This document shows, in pieces, positions 34,198 to 48,336 of a stretch of 64,000 nt of DNA. The notes beneath the pieces were generated by a model. It worked only from the letters and a program-made list of their open reading frames with translations. It did not search any database and was not told where the DNA came from. The stretch spans positions 27,753 through 91,752 of the forward strand of contig DF237090.1 of the NCBI GenBank assembly GCA_000708835.1. Direction: 5' to 3'. The stretch's first letter is position 1. The number at the start of each line of letters is the position of its first letter. The position numbers and the translations under genes are program-made. Source of the stretch: Klebsormidium nitens (Eukaryota; Streptophyta; Klebsormidiophyceae; Klebsormidiales; Klebsormidiaceae).

Positions 34198-36103
34198 ATG
34201 GGTATCCTCTTTACCAAGCTTGGGAACGTTATTGGGCTCTTTTGCTCCAAACGGAAGGCGCGCATTCTTTGCCTGGGGCTGGACGATGCAGGCAAGACAA
34301 CAGTCCTGTACACGCTGAAGCTGGGGATTATGGACCGGTACTCAATTCCCACCATTGGCTTCAATGTGGAGACCGTGCGGTATCGCAACATCAGCTTCGA
34401 AGTGAGATGACCAGACTGGATTGTCAACTTTTCGAACCATAGTCTAAACATTTCTGGGGTTGCATTGTATCGCTCTATGGAGAAGGGTGTTGCTTGGGTG
34501 CATAGGTCTTCCCTTGATTTGCGAGATTCTCAGAGAGCGCCCATTGCAGCATCCATCTAAGATCTGCTCCAAATTGGGTTGCAGAATAGTCCTTGGGACA
34601 TGCTTGGAAGGACTTAAAAGAAGGAGGTTTTTCTAGCTCAACTTCATATCGGAATTGTTCCTAGCGATATACTGGTATTATAGTAGCAGCCACCGAGTAT
34701 GAAGGTACAAAGATAAGACCTGTAGCTGTTTAAGAGCTTAGGAGTTTTAAGAGCTCTATTGCTTTGGTGTGTTCAGCCAATTGAACCAGGTGCTTTGAGG
34801 TGTCTGGATCGGGTGTCTGGATCTCCTTGCCTTCGCCTAAAGGCTGGAGGAAATTGAAGAAAACGAAAACAAAAACTCTTGTGAACGACCTGCTGATCCA
34901 CAAGGCTTTCACTTTTAAAGCAACTTCTCCCGTTCGAGTCTCTTGATAACGATCTCTCTTTGTATCCAGTGAATCCGGATTCTTCTTTTGCAAAATTGCC
35001 GATAGGGATTCTGCACCAGAAATTTCGAGTATTGGCATCAGTGCCGGTATTATCAGACGTCGTCTCAATTCGGCCCGTCTCACGTGCGTTGGGCGTTTGT
35101 TTAGCATGAAAGAACAGCTTTGAATGGCTCCTTGCAAGACCGAATTTACAGGTGAAGAGTTCTGCAGCTCGTATCAACAAGGAGAGAGCGGAATCTTCCT
35201 GCTGGCTTCCACACCCAAGAAGCCAAGAACCGACTCGCTTTGAAATCCTTTTTTGCCCCATTTTTGACCATTGTGGCTCTCGATTGGTGTGGGCAGAGGA
35301 GAGCACCACGAGTCCCTGGATGTAGCAGTCGTAGTTATAAACAACAATGCCCCTGTAGGGGACCAAAGCAGTCTTGCTAGCGCTTAACGTCGAATTCGTC
35401 ATACTACGTTCAATTCCACTGACAACGTTCGCTTCCGTCTTTGACACTCGCAGATGTGGGACCTGGGCGGGCGGCAGCAGCGGCATCTGTGGGGCCACTA
35501 CTTCCAGGGCACGCCGCAGGGCCTCATTTTCGTGGTGGACAGCCAGGACCGCGCGCGCGTGCAGGAGGCGCGCGAGGTGCTGCACGCCGTTCTGAGCGCT
35601 GAGGAGATGCGCCACGTGGCCGTGCTCGTCTTCGCCAACAAGCAGGTCGGTCGACCGGGGCTGGGGGTCCTTCTTTTAGACAGGTCTTGCTGAGTGAATG
35701 AAAGAGGGCAAAGTCAGCGGCGGGTTGTCCTTGTTAAGGCAGCTTCTCGACTCTGTTTGTGGACAGGAGTTGCGTCTCAAGATGCTAACAACCAGTATTG
35801 TGACAACCAACGTCCCGATACCGGTTCACTTCGGCACGAGGTTCTCTACTATGAGCAACGATCTCAAAGAGCGGGAAGAGACAGAAAGGTTCCGGACGGT
35901 TCCCCAAATCTGAACCCGTGCTTATCTTTTTGTAGGACCTGCCCAATGCGATGACAGCCGCCGAGCTGAGGGACGAGCTGGAGTTGTTCTCCATCCGGCA
36001 GCGCAGCTGGTTCGTCCAGAGCGCGCGCGCGCGGACCGGGGAGGGGCTGAACGAGGGGCTCGACTGGCTGGCGGGGCACCTGCCCGAGAAAGACGAGACC
36101 TAG
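34198..36103 (+). CDS. Divergent ARF-family small GTPase (tandem copy 1)
   Basis: Three exons, 34198-34401, 35454-35645 and 35936-36103, give 187 residues. The protein starts [15 protein letters not shown], so Gly2 for myristoylation and an amphipathic helix are kept. The P-loop is GLDDAGKTT, switch 1 is [11 protein letters not shown], and G4 is FANKQDLPNAM. Switch 2 reads [13 protein letters not shown]: Arg follows DxGG where ARFs have the GTPase-assisting Gln, and the segment is one residue short; a compensating residue appears in QGTPQGLIF. The G5 motif, normally TCAT/SCAP with the conserved Cys, is [12 protein letters not shown] proteins recruit coats and lipid enzymes to Golgi and endosomal membranes; this copy may hydrolyse or bind nucleotide abnormally. 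Introns sit where those of copy 2 do, and the coding frame is intact. Confidence 0.88.
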
Positions 36104-39752
<3,649 letters not shown>

Positions 39753-41758
39753 ACGCCACGGAAGTGTCAATTCCTTGGTATAAATGTGATCTCAAACGGT
39801 ACTAAGGAATATTAAGAATAGCAATTCTAAGAATAGCTACGAAGCTCGTGGTTCAGAAGGAATTGAAGTAAGAGGGGAGCAGGAGCTTGTCCAAGAAAAA
39901 GCTGATATCGACTATCGGTCTTGTCGTATTCACGAGATGTTTGAGTAGGTCTCTAGCTATTTGTAGTACCAAGACTGTACTGTTTATGGAAAAGGAAAGA
40001 CTGAGGACGCAAGCTGCCCGCTAGCATGCCAGCACCATCCAATGCAGAACTTAATCCTAACAGGTCCGCTATCAATAAAGCTTAGATATGATCGCAACAC
40101 TGGAACTGCTCTGCTTTACAAACTAACGACCCAAATCCAAAGGTGAACCGCACGGCTCGATGACACGCATCCGCTCAGTTGGTCTTTTGTTCTCTAGCTG
40201 CCACGGTGCCCAACGATTGCACGTACCTAACAGAGATGACCCCTTTCTGGCGAACCATGTATGCATGTACAAACGTCTCCAGGGCGGGCACAAATCATGA
40301 TGAGGATGGTGACCATCGCCGCTCCTGACAAGCTGCGTTGATTCTTCCCTGCATACGTAGCGAGGCCACATATGATAAACCAATCGCACGCAGGATGAAC
40401 CGGCCGGCCCCATGTCTGAAGCGTCTCCGCGGAAGCTTCAATGACGAGAGTCAATACTTTTACGAGAAGGAACCGTTCATGACATGATGTTTCAATGCGC
40501 TCCGTTTACGAGCGACGATGCTTTGACTGCACTGAGCCGCCGCGGCCGCTTGCAGAAGATCGATCATCTCCAAAGCGACAAGAAGTTGTTACGATATATG
40601 CGAGCTAAAGGGTGTTTCCATGACACATGCAATAAGCTTGTTGCACATGAGTGTGAAGTTGAACTCGGATTTGTATCGAAAGAATGGTCACAGTTGCAGT
40701 CTAGTGCAATCACGCCCGCGTGCAGTGTTAGCAACCGAGCTTTGCACGCGCGTGTAACTTAGTTCTACTGGAGTCTTGTCGAGTAGCCTTGAACCTAGCT
40801 GAGTAGAACTTACACGTGCTTGAATCAGTTGAACTTATGTGTCCGACTGCACGAGAAGCTGCATGGCACATGTACATCTGTACAACTACAAGCCATCTCG
40901 ATCAGGATCAATTGGAGCTTACACACAAGTTGCTTTGCAATCGGCATGCTGACAGCTTGTTACTCAATTTGCATCGTGCTCAATGCCTCTACAAGAACCC
41001 AGGATTTCTAGGTGACAGACGGAACCTTTTTGTCGAGATCAAAACACAAATTTGAATGTTACTTGGGTTAAGTCCGCGAAAATGACCAGACAATCCCACA
41101 ATGCCCAAGCTTCAGAGTCTGAACATAGCTCTTTTGATGAGCACACGGTTGAGCAGTAAGACGACTACACCTAATTGAAATCGTAAAAAGCCAGCGGCGA
41201 CCTTATCACTACCAGAAATTGGGAGTCAATTGACTTGCATCATATGTTCTCAACGATTTGACAACTTGACGCAAAGACTCGTAATTCGCTGCCTCATGTT
41301 AGGCAGACATGTTGACCGATTGCATGGAGCATGTTTTCAGCTGAAAGCCCGGCCATATCAGCACTGTCGCGCTCCCGTCGCGCACCACCTAGTGGGGTCC
41401 AAACCCACGGCTGCCTCTCAGCATAAACGGGACTTGCAGCGCCCGGAGTGTAGGCTCGCAAACCTGCAAGAATGCAAAAGGTCCGAGCTTTGCTGCGCAC
41501 CTATCTGCCAAAGCTCAAATAGCTATGCAGACAAGGGGCAAAATGGGCATGTGGATCTCAAAAGCGGCCCTGGTCTTGCTTGAGTTTAAGCTTGAGAACC
41601 AAATATCAAGCAAAAAAGGGCCCAGACGATCATGTCACCTGCTGGTCATCACCAGGTTCATTTGCATCGCTTGAATCTGGTCAATAATATAAATGCTTCC
41701 AAAAGGCAGCTTCTGCTATGACTCTGAACGAATGCAAAGTCATGCTCACCTTGGGGCC
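39753..41758. other. Intergenic region, no gene seen
   Basis: This 2.0 kb holds only short open frames. It separates the second ARF gene from the F-box gene, whose 3' ends face each other. No repeat or RNA gene was recognised. Confidence 0.5.
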
Positions 41759-43042
41759 TTAGTAGAAGCGCATGGTGACGGTTGGGTATTCCCTCTGAAT
41801 TGCCATTATAGTGTTCATAACGTCCACGTCGTTGAAGATTCTAAAGAATCTGAAGCACAGGTTCATTCTCTCCAAATTGGTCGCATTCTCCAAGATCCAA
41901 AAGAGGCAGTCCCGGCAGTCTTTCTCTATCGGGGCCGCTAAGTACACAGTAAAGTCAAGCAGACAGGGAAGCAAGTCGTCACATCCCCAACCATCGTCAA
42001 ATACCTTCAAAGACTCAAAGAAGTGCAAGTCTAGCTGTAAGGTCTCCACTTCTGCAATCCGCCCAAAGAACCTAACAATGTCAATTCTGTCGTTGCTTCC
42101 AATCGACTCCTCATCGGCTTCCCAAGGCCCGTTTGAGTCTGGAACCTTTTGCTCGATTGCCATGCTTCTCAACGAGGGGCTCAGATCTACCAACGTTTTA
42201 AGCACTCTCTCCCACCCGCCTTCAATCTCATATCTGAGGGATTCAGAAGGCTTGGGTGGACGGATGGTGAGATAAGACACCAGTGGCAAAGCAAGGGTAT
42301 CGCTAGCCAGAGGCACCATGTGCAGATTTAGGTCTAAGGTCACAAGTTGGTGCTCATCTAAGATCAGAGTCTGAGGACCGCACGCCTCCAGGAACACCAG
42401 CTTTTCCAACAGAGGCGTCCTGAACCTGAACTCTACATTCTCTGTCAAAACAGAGCCTATTTCGAATTCCTTCAAATGAGGGCTTTCTACTTCCATTTTG
42501 TGAGTAGTAGCGTCCCGATTGCCCTTCAGATCAAGTTCATCTATCTTCAGGTTTTCCAACTTTGGACAGACGGCTAGAATGGCATGCAGCGCCTCGCTGC
42601 TGGTGGACACATTGTGTAAGTTCAACGTGCCGAGAAACTCAAACCTGCTGTGGCCAGCGGGGAGACGCGTTCGCTCCCAATGCCACACCCTCCTAAGGAT
42701 CGAAAGCTCTTGCAGGTGGCATAAGCTCTCTGAGATTTTGTCAAGTGGCAGCTCGAGAACATCAGTATCCCAAGTCAGCGTTTTGAGCGCAGGCAGCTGT
42801 TTTGCTATGTCCGCACAGATTGGAAGTAAGGACGAACCTATGACAAAGCAACCACGTCGGTAGAATGGGGGAAGATGCAAGCACTCCACTTGCATTGTTG
42901 CAGCACGCCAAGCTCTGCATACTTGTCTAAAGCTCCGGTACTCATCATATGCGGGAGCTAACGAAAAGATCCGTGCAAGGAGGGCATCTGGGAGACGCTC
43001 CACCGGGGCGCAACCTGCTGATGCAACCATCAGTAGGCGCAT
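41759..43042 (-). CDS. F-box protein with leucine-rich C-terminal region
   Basis: This is a single uninterrupted frame of 427 residues from an ATG at 43042. An F-box lies at about residues 13-50 (VERLPDALLARIFSLAP ... SFRQVCRAWRAA), with the Leu-Pro, Ile and Trp pattern that binds SKP1. The rest has irregular leucine-rich repeats (LKTLTWD, LQELSILRRVW, FLGTLNLHNVS, LENLKIDELDL, LVTLDLNLHMV, VETLQLDLHFF), typical of F-box/LRR or FBD-type substrate adaptors of SCF ubiquitin ligases. The C-terminus (LERMNLCFRFF ... VTMRFY) is the usual end of plant F-box/RNI-like proteins. Lack of introns contrasts with its neighbours and is common for F-box genes that spread by duplication or retroposition. The substrate is unknown. 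Confidence 0.85.
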   Translation of the reverse strand: MRLLMVASAGCAPVERLPDALLARIFSLAPAYDEYRSFRQVCRAWRAATMQVECLHLPPFYRRGCFVIGSSLLPICADIAKQLPALKTLTWDTDVLELPLDKISESLCHLQELSILRRVWHWERTRLPAGHSRFEFLGTLNLHNVSTSSEALHAILAVCPKLENLKIDELDLKGNRDATTHKMEVESPHLKEFEIGSVLTENVEFRFRTPLLEKLVFLEACGPQTLILDEHQLVTLDLNLHMVPLASDTLALPLVSYLTIRPPKPSESLRYEIEGGWERVLKTLVDLSPSLRSMAIEQKVPDSNGPWEADEESIGSNDRIDIVRFFGRIAEVETLQLDLHFFESLKVFDDGWGCDDLLPCLLDFTVYLAAPIEKDCRDCLFWILENATNLERMNLCFRFFRIFNDVDVMNTIMAIQREYPTVTMRFY

Positions 43043-43294
43043 TCAGGCTTTTGATAAAAGCTAGGACCTTAGATAGTAACAATAAAGCACCTGATAGTGA
43101 TTATGTCATGGCCCATTCATATTTCATTCAGTCTCTTTGACTCTTTGAACAGCGTTTCGTTTGAACGAAGTTCTGACCTTCACCGTTCACGTGAAGGTTG
43201 CAGAACCTTGAAGTCTGTACAATGTACATGCAGCGCCCGCCGCGGCCCCCGGCCGGGGACCGTCACTTCGGCAAGTAGGACAAAGTACACTACC

Positions 43295-43555
43295 CGTACC
43301 GCCAAGGGAAATCGCCTTAAAATAAATATTTTGGGGTCGGTGCGAAAAGTTGGAAGTAAACGGGACCCTAACTGCGAAAAGGCGAAACTAAAGAATTACC
43401 TCAAAATGGTGAAAAGTCCTCTTTTGAAGGGCAAAAAAAGCAGAAATCCGCTTTGTGCGAAATGTAAAATAATTTCTCAAAGCGTCAGGTGAAACCTCAA
43501 AACGAACGAAATTAACTTTTCGCACCAAAAGGTGGCGAATTCCCTTGGCGGTACG
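43295..43555. mobile_element. Second MITE-like inverted-repeat element
   Basis: The left end GTACCGCCAAGGGAAATCGCC (43296-43316) pairs with the right end at 43534-43554 as an inverted repeat with one internal mismatch. An inner pair, GGTGCGAAAAGTT (43339-43351) and AACTTTTCGCACC (43514-43526), is perfect. The element is about 260 bp, AT-rich and Lys-codon-like in composition, with no transposase. TA occurs just outside each end, though the outermost two bases do not match. It shares the octamer TTCGCACC with the element at 25784-26190. Confidence 0.7.
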
Positions 43556-43660
43556 TATTATATTAGTGTCTCCGGAAAATCTTCTGTGTTAACACCCTCC
43601 CGTGCCGCGACCATAAATGAACAAATCTATGAAGCTGGCCGGTAGGTACCACACCTGCAC

Positions 43661-43711
43661 AGCGGTCGTCCGGGCACTTGCTATCGCCGGCCGGGTAGCT
43701 GGACGACCGCT
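43661..43711. repeat. Perfect 11-bp inverted repeat
   Basis: AGCGGTCGTCC (43661-43671) and GGACGACCGCT (43701-43711) flank a GC-rich 29-base loop. A related GGTCGCCGCC/GGCGACGACC palindromic stretch occurs near 44280-44330, so this may be the relic of another small element. Confidence 0.6.
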
Positions 43712-43771
43712 AAATCTCTCTGTGTCAATCAGGTTTGAATCTTTCTGAGCTACCTATTATAGGGTTATCCA

Positions 43772-44026
43772 TTGACTGTGACTGTAACTTTGTTTTATGA
43801 TTGACACTGTGACTGTGGCTGAGGCTGTAACTGTGTGACTGAGACTAAGACTGTGACTTTGACGATTAAACCTTAATTGTGACCGTATACTCTGGCGCTT
43901 TTTTACCTGCCGGAAACCAATTGTGACTCATACTGTGGGTCTTGACACTGGACACTATAACACCAGACCTGGTATTGGTCCCTAGACTGTGACTGTGACT
44001 GTGATGACTGACTGTGACTGTGACTG
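43772..44026. repeat. Degenerate (GACTGT)n minisatellite
   Basis: Units of GACTGT, often joined as TGTGACTGTGACTG, dominate 43772-43865 and return at 43984-44026, with a diverged stretch between. The pattern is simple-sequence expansion with decay. Confidence 0.8.
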
Positions 44027-45913
44027 AAAAGGCCCGGGCAGTGACTGTGCACTGGGCAGTGTCCCCGGGAAGTAGCTCGGTACCATGCCGGTGCCCGGTC
44101 AAAGAGGACCGGAGTCCCGCATCCAAGCAAACAGATCACTCTGACACATGTCAGACCATTAACCAATGCCTGCACAGATTGACGCCCTGTGAGAGTATTT
44201 ACTCTGACAGATCGACCGGAGACACTAACATAATAGTGTAGATTGTCCCTTTTGCGTCAAGCTTCGAAGCGACATCCCGAGACGGTCGCCGCCGGTAAAG
44301 GTTTGAGATTCAGCCGCCGGCGACGACCGCCAAAATAAACGGGCGCTCAACGGGAGTACCGACTGGCCGTTACCGCCGTACCGGCCGCCGACTCGATCAA
44401 CGGCAGTAGGTAGAAATGCATTATGCATTTGATTCTCACCGCCCTCTCACCGGGCGCCTGCCTCGTGTGCAAACATCCAAACAGTGCAATTTCAGTACTG
44501 GTCCACTGGATTTTCAACTTCAGCTGGACTCGACTTTCAAGAGTTCCATGCCATGGAACGTACCATGCATGCATGGTGCTGTTTGAGACAGAGGAGGGCC
44601 CTTCTTCAATCGATCAGTGCAATCAACTTTGAAAGAAACTCCAAGAGTATTGATTGCCCAGTTGATCAGCAAAATGCATGCCAGTGATTGCGCTGTCCTT
44701 AATTGTGGCGCTAGTACTATACTACTAGTACGTGCAGCTGACTTCTAGTAATGACTTGCGGGCATCAATATAGGGAACAGCGCATTGTGCCTCACTCATC
44801 TGAGCGAGACGGGTTACAGGTCTAGGGCTTAAGCGAATTCGTGCTCTGTCGTGCTTAAAGAACAAGATGACAGATTTGTATCTATTGCTGCCCAGATTTA
44901 TCGCAATGTGCTCTTATACTGGGCATCTTTGCTTGCAACATCAAAGAGACTCCCTAGAAAGACCCCTCTCAACATTATCAAACGCCTCGAGTTTCCTTGA
45001 TCAACTGCATGTCATGATACTCATAGCAACCGAGCTGCAAGATGAGCAAGGACTGAAATTATACATCACCTCATTGTGCAGGAGCCAGCATCAGCAAGGG
45101 GAATCACTCTGTTCGTTCAACTGGTTGGCCCTCAGTGGTCGTGCTTTTGCCTACGTCTACTTTTGGCCGTTTGTCAGCCCTCTTTACCAAAGGAGTCCAC
45201 AACTCGGCTTCGTCATCCTTGCGCTTCAGTCCCCGCTCAACTTGCAGGGTCTCAATGAGCTTTAACGAACCTTCTCGTTGCTCCTGCAGGAAGATGAAGC
45301 GAACTTCAAGTGTCGGTCATCTGCTCGGAGTGGTAGATACGGGGCTGAAGTTTTGCTTGCAGACCATCAACCAGCTTGGAAACAGGGTGGGGGAAATCAG
45401 GCAGGCGAAGAGATTCCTCAACTGAAGAACTACTGTCTTCGACCCTTTCCTGATTCGCGACAACTGACATACAGGAGGAACCGTTAGCAAGCCCGAGTAT
45501 TTGCATTACATCAGGCAAGCATGGAACGCAGAGAAGGGAACGTGTGAAAAAAAGTTTTTTGGCCCAAACAACTGATAAACACGGTCCAAAAGGTTTGCTG
45601 CAAATCGCCCAAATCGACGACTTTTGAAGCTGTCACGGAGATTCACGTAAGGATTACCCAAAATCTATTCAAATTCTGGTCATGACAACGCAGCTTTTAT
45701 CGCTGCAAAATTCACGCGAATGTTGGCTTAGTTCGATGAAACTGAGAGATTCGGCTTGAAACATCTGTGTCAAATGTGGTACGTCAGAACCCTCCACGAT
45801 GCCAAGACCAAGTAAAAACAACGTCCTTTTTCCAGATCGCGCGACCTTCTACGCAACAGCGAGAACAGCAGTGGCAGAAGCTGAGAACTGAGGGCCACTA
45901 TGGTTGTTCTGAC
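44027..45913. other. Repeat-flanked region; possible 3' exon of the SNF5-like gene
   Basis: No full gene is supported at 44027-45300. On the minus strand, 45480-45306 is an open stretch ending DGLQAKLQPRIYHSEQ and a stop; it follows an AG acceptor and looks coding, but its phase does not join the exon ending at 45914, so a missing small exon or another frame is needed. Confidence 0.35.
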
Positions 45914-46753
45914 CTTCCACTTTTCAACCAGCTGTTTGAGCACGTCGGTACGGATCGGGTCCACAAATGACATGGGGAGGCCGAGGTCGGTGCAGACGCT
46001 AAAGGCAAACTCGTCGGGGGAGTTCTGGGGCTCGTTCAGGTCCCACAGCACCCTGTCCTTGTACGTCCGGCCCTCCAACTGCGCCATGCGAACCACACCC
46101 TTAGGATTAGATCTGTTCGTTTTTTAAGCTTGCAGCCGTGGATTTTGAGAGATTCAAGTCACGCCTTAAGCCCATATTGAAACCTTGCCTTTACTGCGTC
46201 GGACGTTTCACAATCTTGGGGAGCAGAAACGCTCCCCTTTAGCCTGCAAGAGCGACTGCCTTTGCTATCACGCGGCTTCGATGTAAGTACGGACAACAGC
46301 TTACTTTGAAAGCTTTCAACCGGTGGACCCTTTCAACTCGAATTTCCTGGCCCTCATTTGATCCAATGATGCAGGCAGTTGCTGGCAAAGAGGACAACGC
46401 CGCTTTATGAGACTGTTCGACTGCGGCCCAGCTGACTGACAAGATAAAACGCCCATGCCTATGGATCATCCGTATGCTGATGCTCTGGTTCAAACATCCA
46501 GCCCGAGCATATCAGTATGCATCTTCAGAACTCCTCCTGCCCTGGTCAACAAAAATACAGATTTGTACACCCAGGCCCCCACCTCCACGTTCAGATTGAC
46601 CTCAACAAGGTGTTCCTTGCACAGGTCCTTCTTGTGGTACTTCTTGAGCCCCACGTTCAACTGTGTGGCGATAACCCGCTCCAGTGCGGCTGGGACCCCC
46701 AGCTCCTCCCACATCTTGCGCGCCACCTTGATGGGTTCAGGGGGAGCATGAGC
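45914..46753 (-). CDS. SNF5/INI1-like domain protein, two exons of a larger gene
   Basis: Two exons join in phase 0, 46753-46583 and 46099-45914, giving 119 residues of a longer protein. The second exon holds GRTYKDRVLWDLNEPQNSPD, then FAFSVCTDLGLP and DPIRTDVLKQLVEKWK. This matches the SNF5 repeat pattern (basic-Asp strand, Trp-Asp-Leu, Ser-Pro-Asp/Glu-Phe-Ala, Asp-Leu-Gly-Leu) of SWI/SNF core subunits such as plant BSH. The first exon ends HLVEVNLNVE, as the strand before such a repeat would. Its earlier part (KVARKMWEELGVPAALERV) is helical and unrecognised. A minus-strand stretch at 47403-47332 (SCYELHLTGAEDASLGV) looks coding and could be an upstream exon. Start and end of the gene are not determined. 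Remodelling nucleosomes is the family role; assignment is moderate. Confidence 0.5.
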
Positions 46754-48336
46754 CTGGGAAAGCAAAGCAAACAGTGCTTCGTAAGACACAAAGTCTCAGC
46801 AGGGACTGTCCTTCCTGTGTTCCAACTTCCAACGTGAATCCAGAAAGAAGAGGGCCTTCGGCCTTGCCGCTATAAGTGATAGTAAGAGAGAACTTCCAAC
46901 GCAAAGTCTTTCTTGCTTTAATCAAGGCCCTGTGGACTAACTGAGATCTTCAGAGTTTGACAATCATCTGCAACGAGAACTGTGATGTTCCTAAGGTTCT
47001 GACCTGGCAGTTGTCTCATTGCCCGTCACTCGACAGCAAAAATGCAAGCCAGGAAGAGACCAATAAGTCAGTCAAGCAATGGTGGATCTCAGACCTGGAA
47101 AAGCTACTGAAAACCTTTTCAATCTGATGATGGGGTGGAGAGGCAGACTAACTACATTTGACAGTGTGCCACTGTCTCAGACATACTCGACAGAGCTGCA
47201 TGGCATTCTAGAACCTGGGGCAATGCGGGGTTTCTCCTTTCAGCATAAGTTCAGCCCTGACTTGCTAAGAGCTACAAGCAACCTTAGAAGATGCTATGAA
47301 GAGAAAGTGAGATATATACTGCCTCGTTCTAGACAGTGAAATGGTCGAGGACACCCAAAGAGGCGTCCTCGGCCCCCGTGAGGTGCAGCTCGTAACAGCT
47401 CACCTGCAATCTGTAAAGGAAACAATCTTGCAGCTGGAAGGTGTTATGTGTCAGATTCACATAGATAGGTACAAGACCTTCCACGCGGCGGTCAGCTGGC
47501 TCCCCCATCAGGCCTCACTACCAGCCTCAAGGTTATGCTTCTGGCACAGGAGCAGAAGACGCAGCAACTTTGGAGTGCTGCAATTGATTGTCGTTTTTGG
47601 AAGCGAGCTGAGCTTTAGTCTGGTGCCTATCCGGACAATTGAATGACTGAAATACAGCTCCAAAAGGTAGAAGCATCCTTTGTGGTCTCCCTTGCTTTTG
47701 CTGCTCGCTACGAGGAGCAGGGGTATGCGCTTCCTACAGGCTACAGTAACACAGATCCTGGGCAGCTTCTGAAACTGGGAGCTGCAATATTATCACTCTG
47801 CAAGATTGAAAGTAAAAATGGAAGGAAGTGAATTCACCGGCCAACACGCGATGGAACTTGAGCAGGTAGACCGGCACCGTTTATTCGCCACTTTTCCGCT
47901 TTCCTGGAATGGTAGCAGAGCTCTAAAAGGCTCTACATTCATATTAGCACACCGGCCGAAGGAACGGTCTAGACGCCGTCATCAGCGGTGATACCGGACT
48001 GCCCGGTAATTGAGAACAGAAAAGCGAGGGAATTCTTTTTGTGGACTGGTGCAGCTCAGGAAGAAGAACGTGCATTCACAAGGACGGAGCGAACTCTCTT
48101 CGTTGGAGGCAGAAGCCTAGGATAAGGACAGGAGATGAATCATATGCAGAGCTAGAGGTGCTACCCTGTGGAGGGTTGCCCATTAATCATTCCAATCATT
48201 TTCGGGTGCATGCTGTCTGCCATTCAGGTCAGCAGTGCTCTTTGTCAGCAGAACTACGAGGGCAACGTGAAGCTCATTGGAGCAAGCAAGCTCAGAGCAA
48301 GGTACTGAACTCCCGCCCCCCCTCCCAACAAGTCAA
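46754..48336. other. Upstream part of the SNF5-like gene and LAT gene promoter
   Basis: The minus-strand stretch 47403-47332, after a TTGCAG acceptor, has good codon composition and ends in a TAG unless spliced at a weak site. Other candidate exons near 47830-47880 could not be joined. The part next to 48337 must carry the transporter promoter. Confidence 0.3.

Noticed and set aside
41811-42275. 154-codon plus-strand frame
   Set aside because: It is the antisense of the F-box gene, which has a clear F-box and full-length frame.
43866-44175. Minus-strand Ser/His/Val-rich frames
   Set aside because: They are translations of the GACTGT minisatellite, not a gene.
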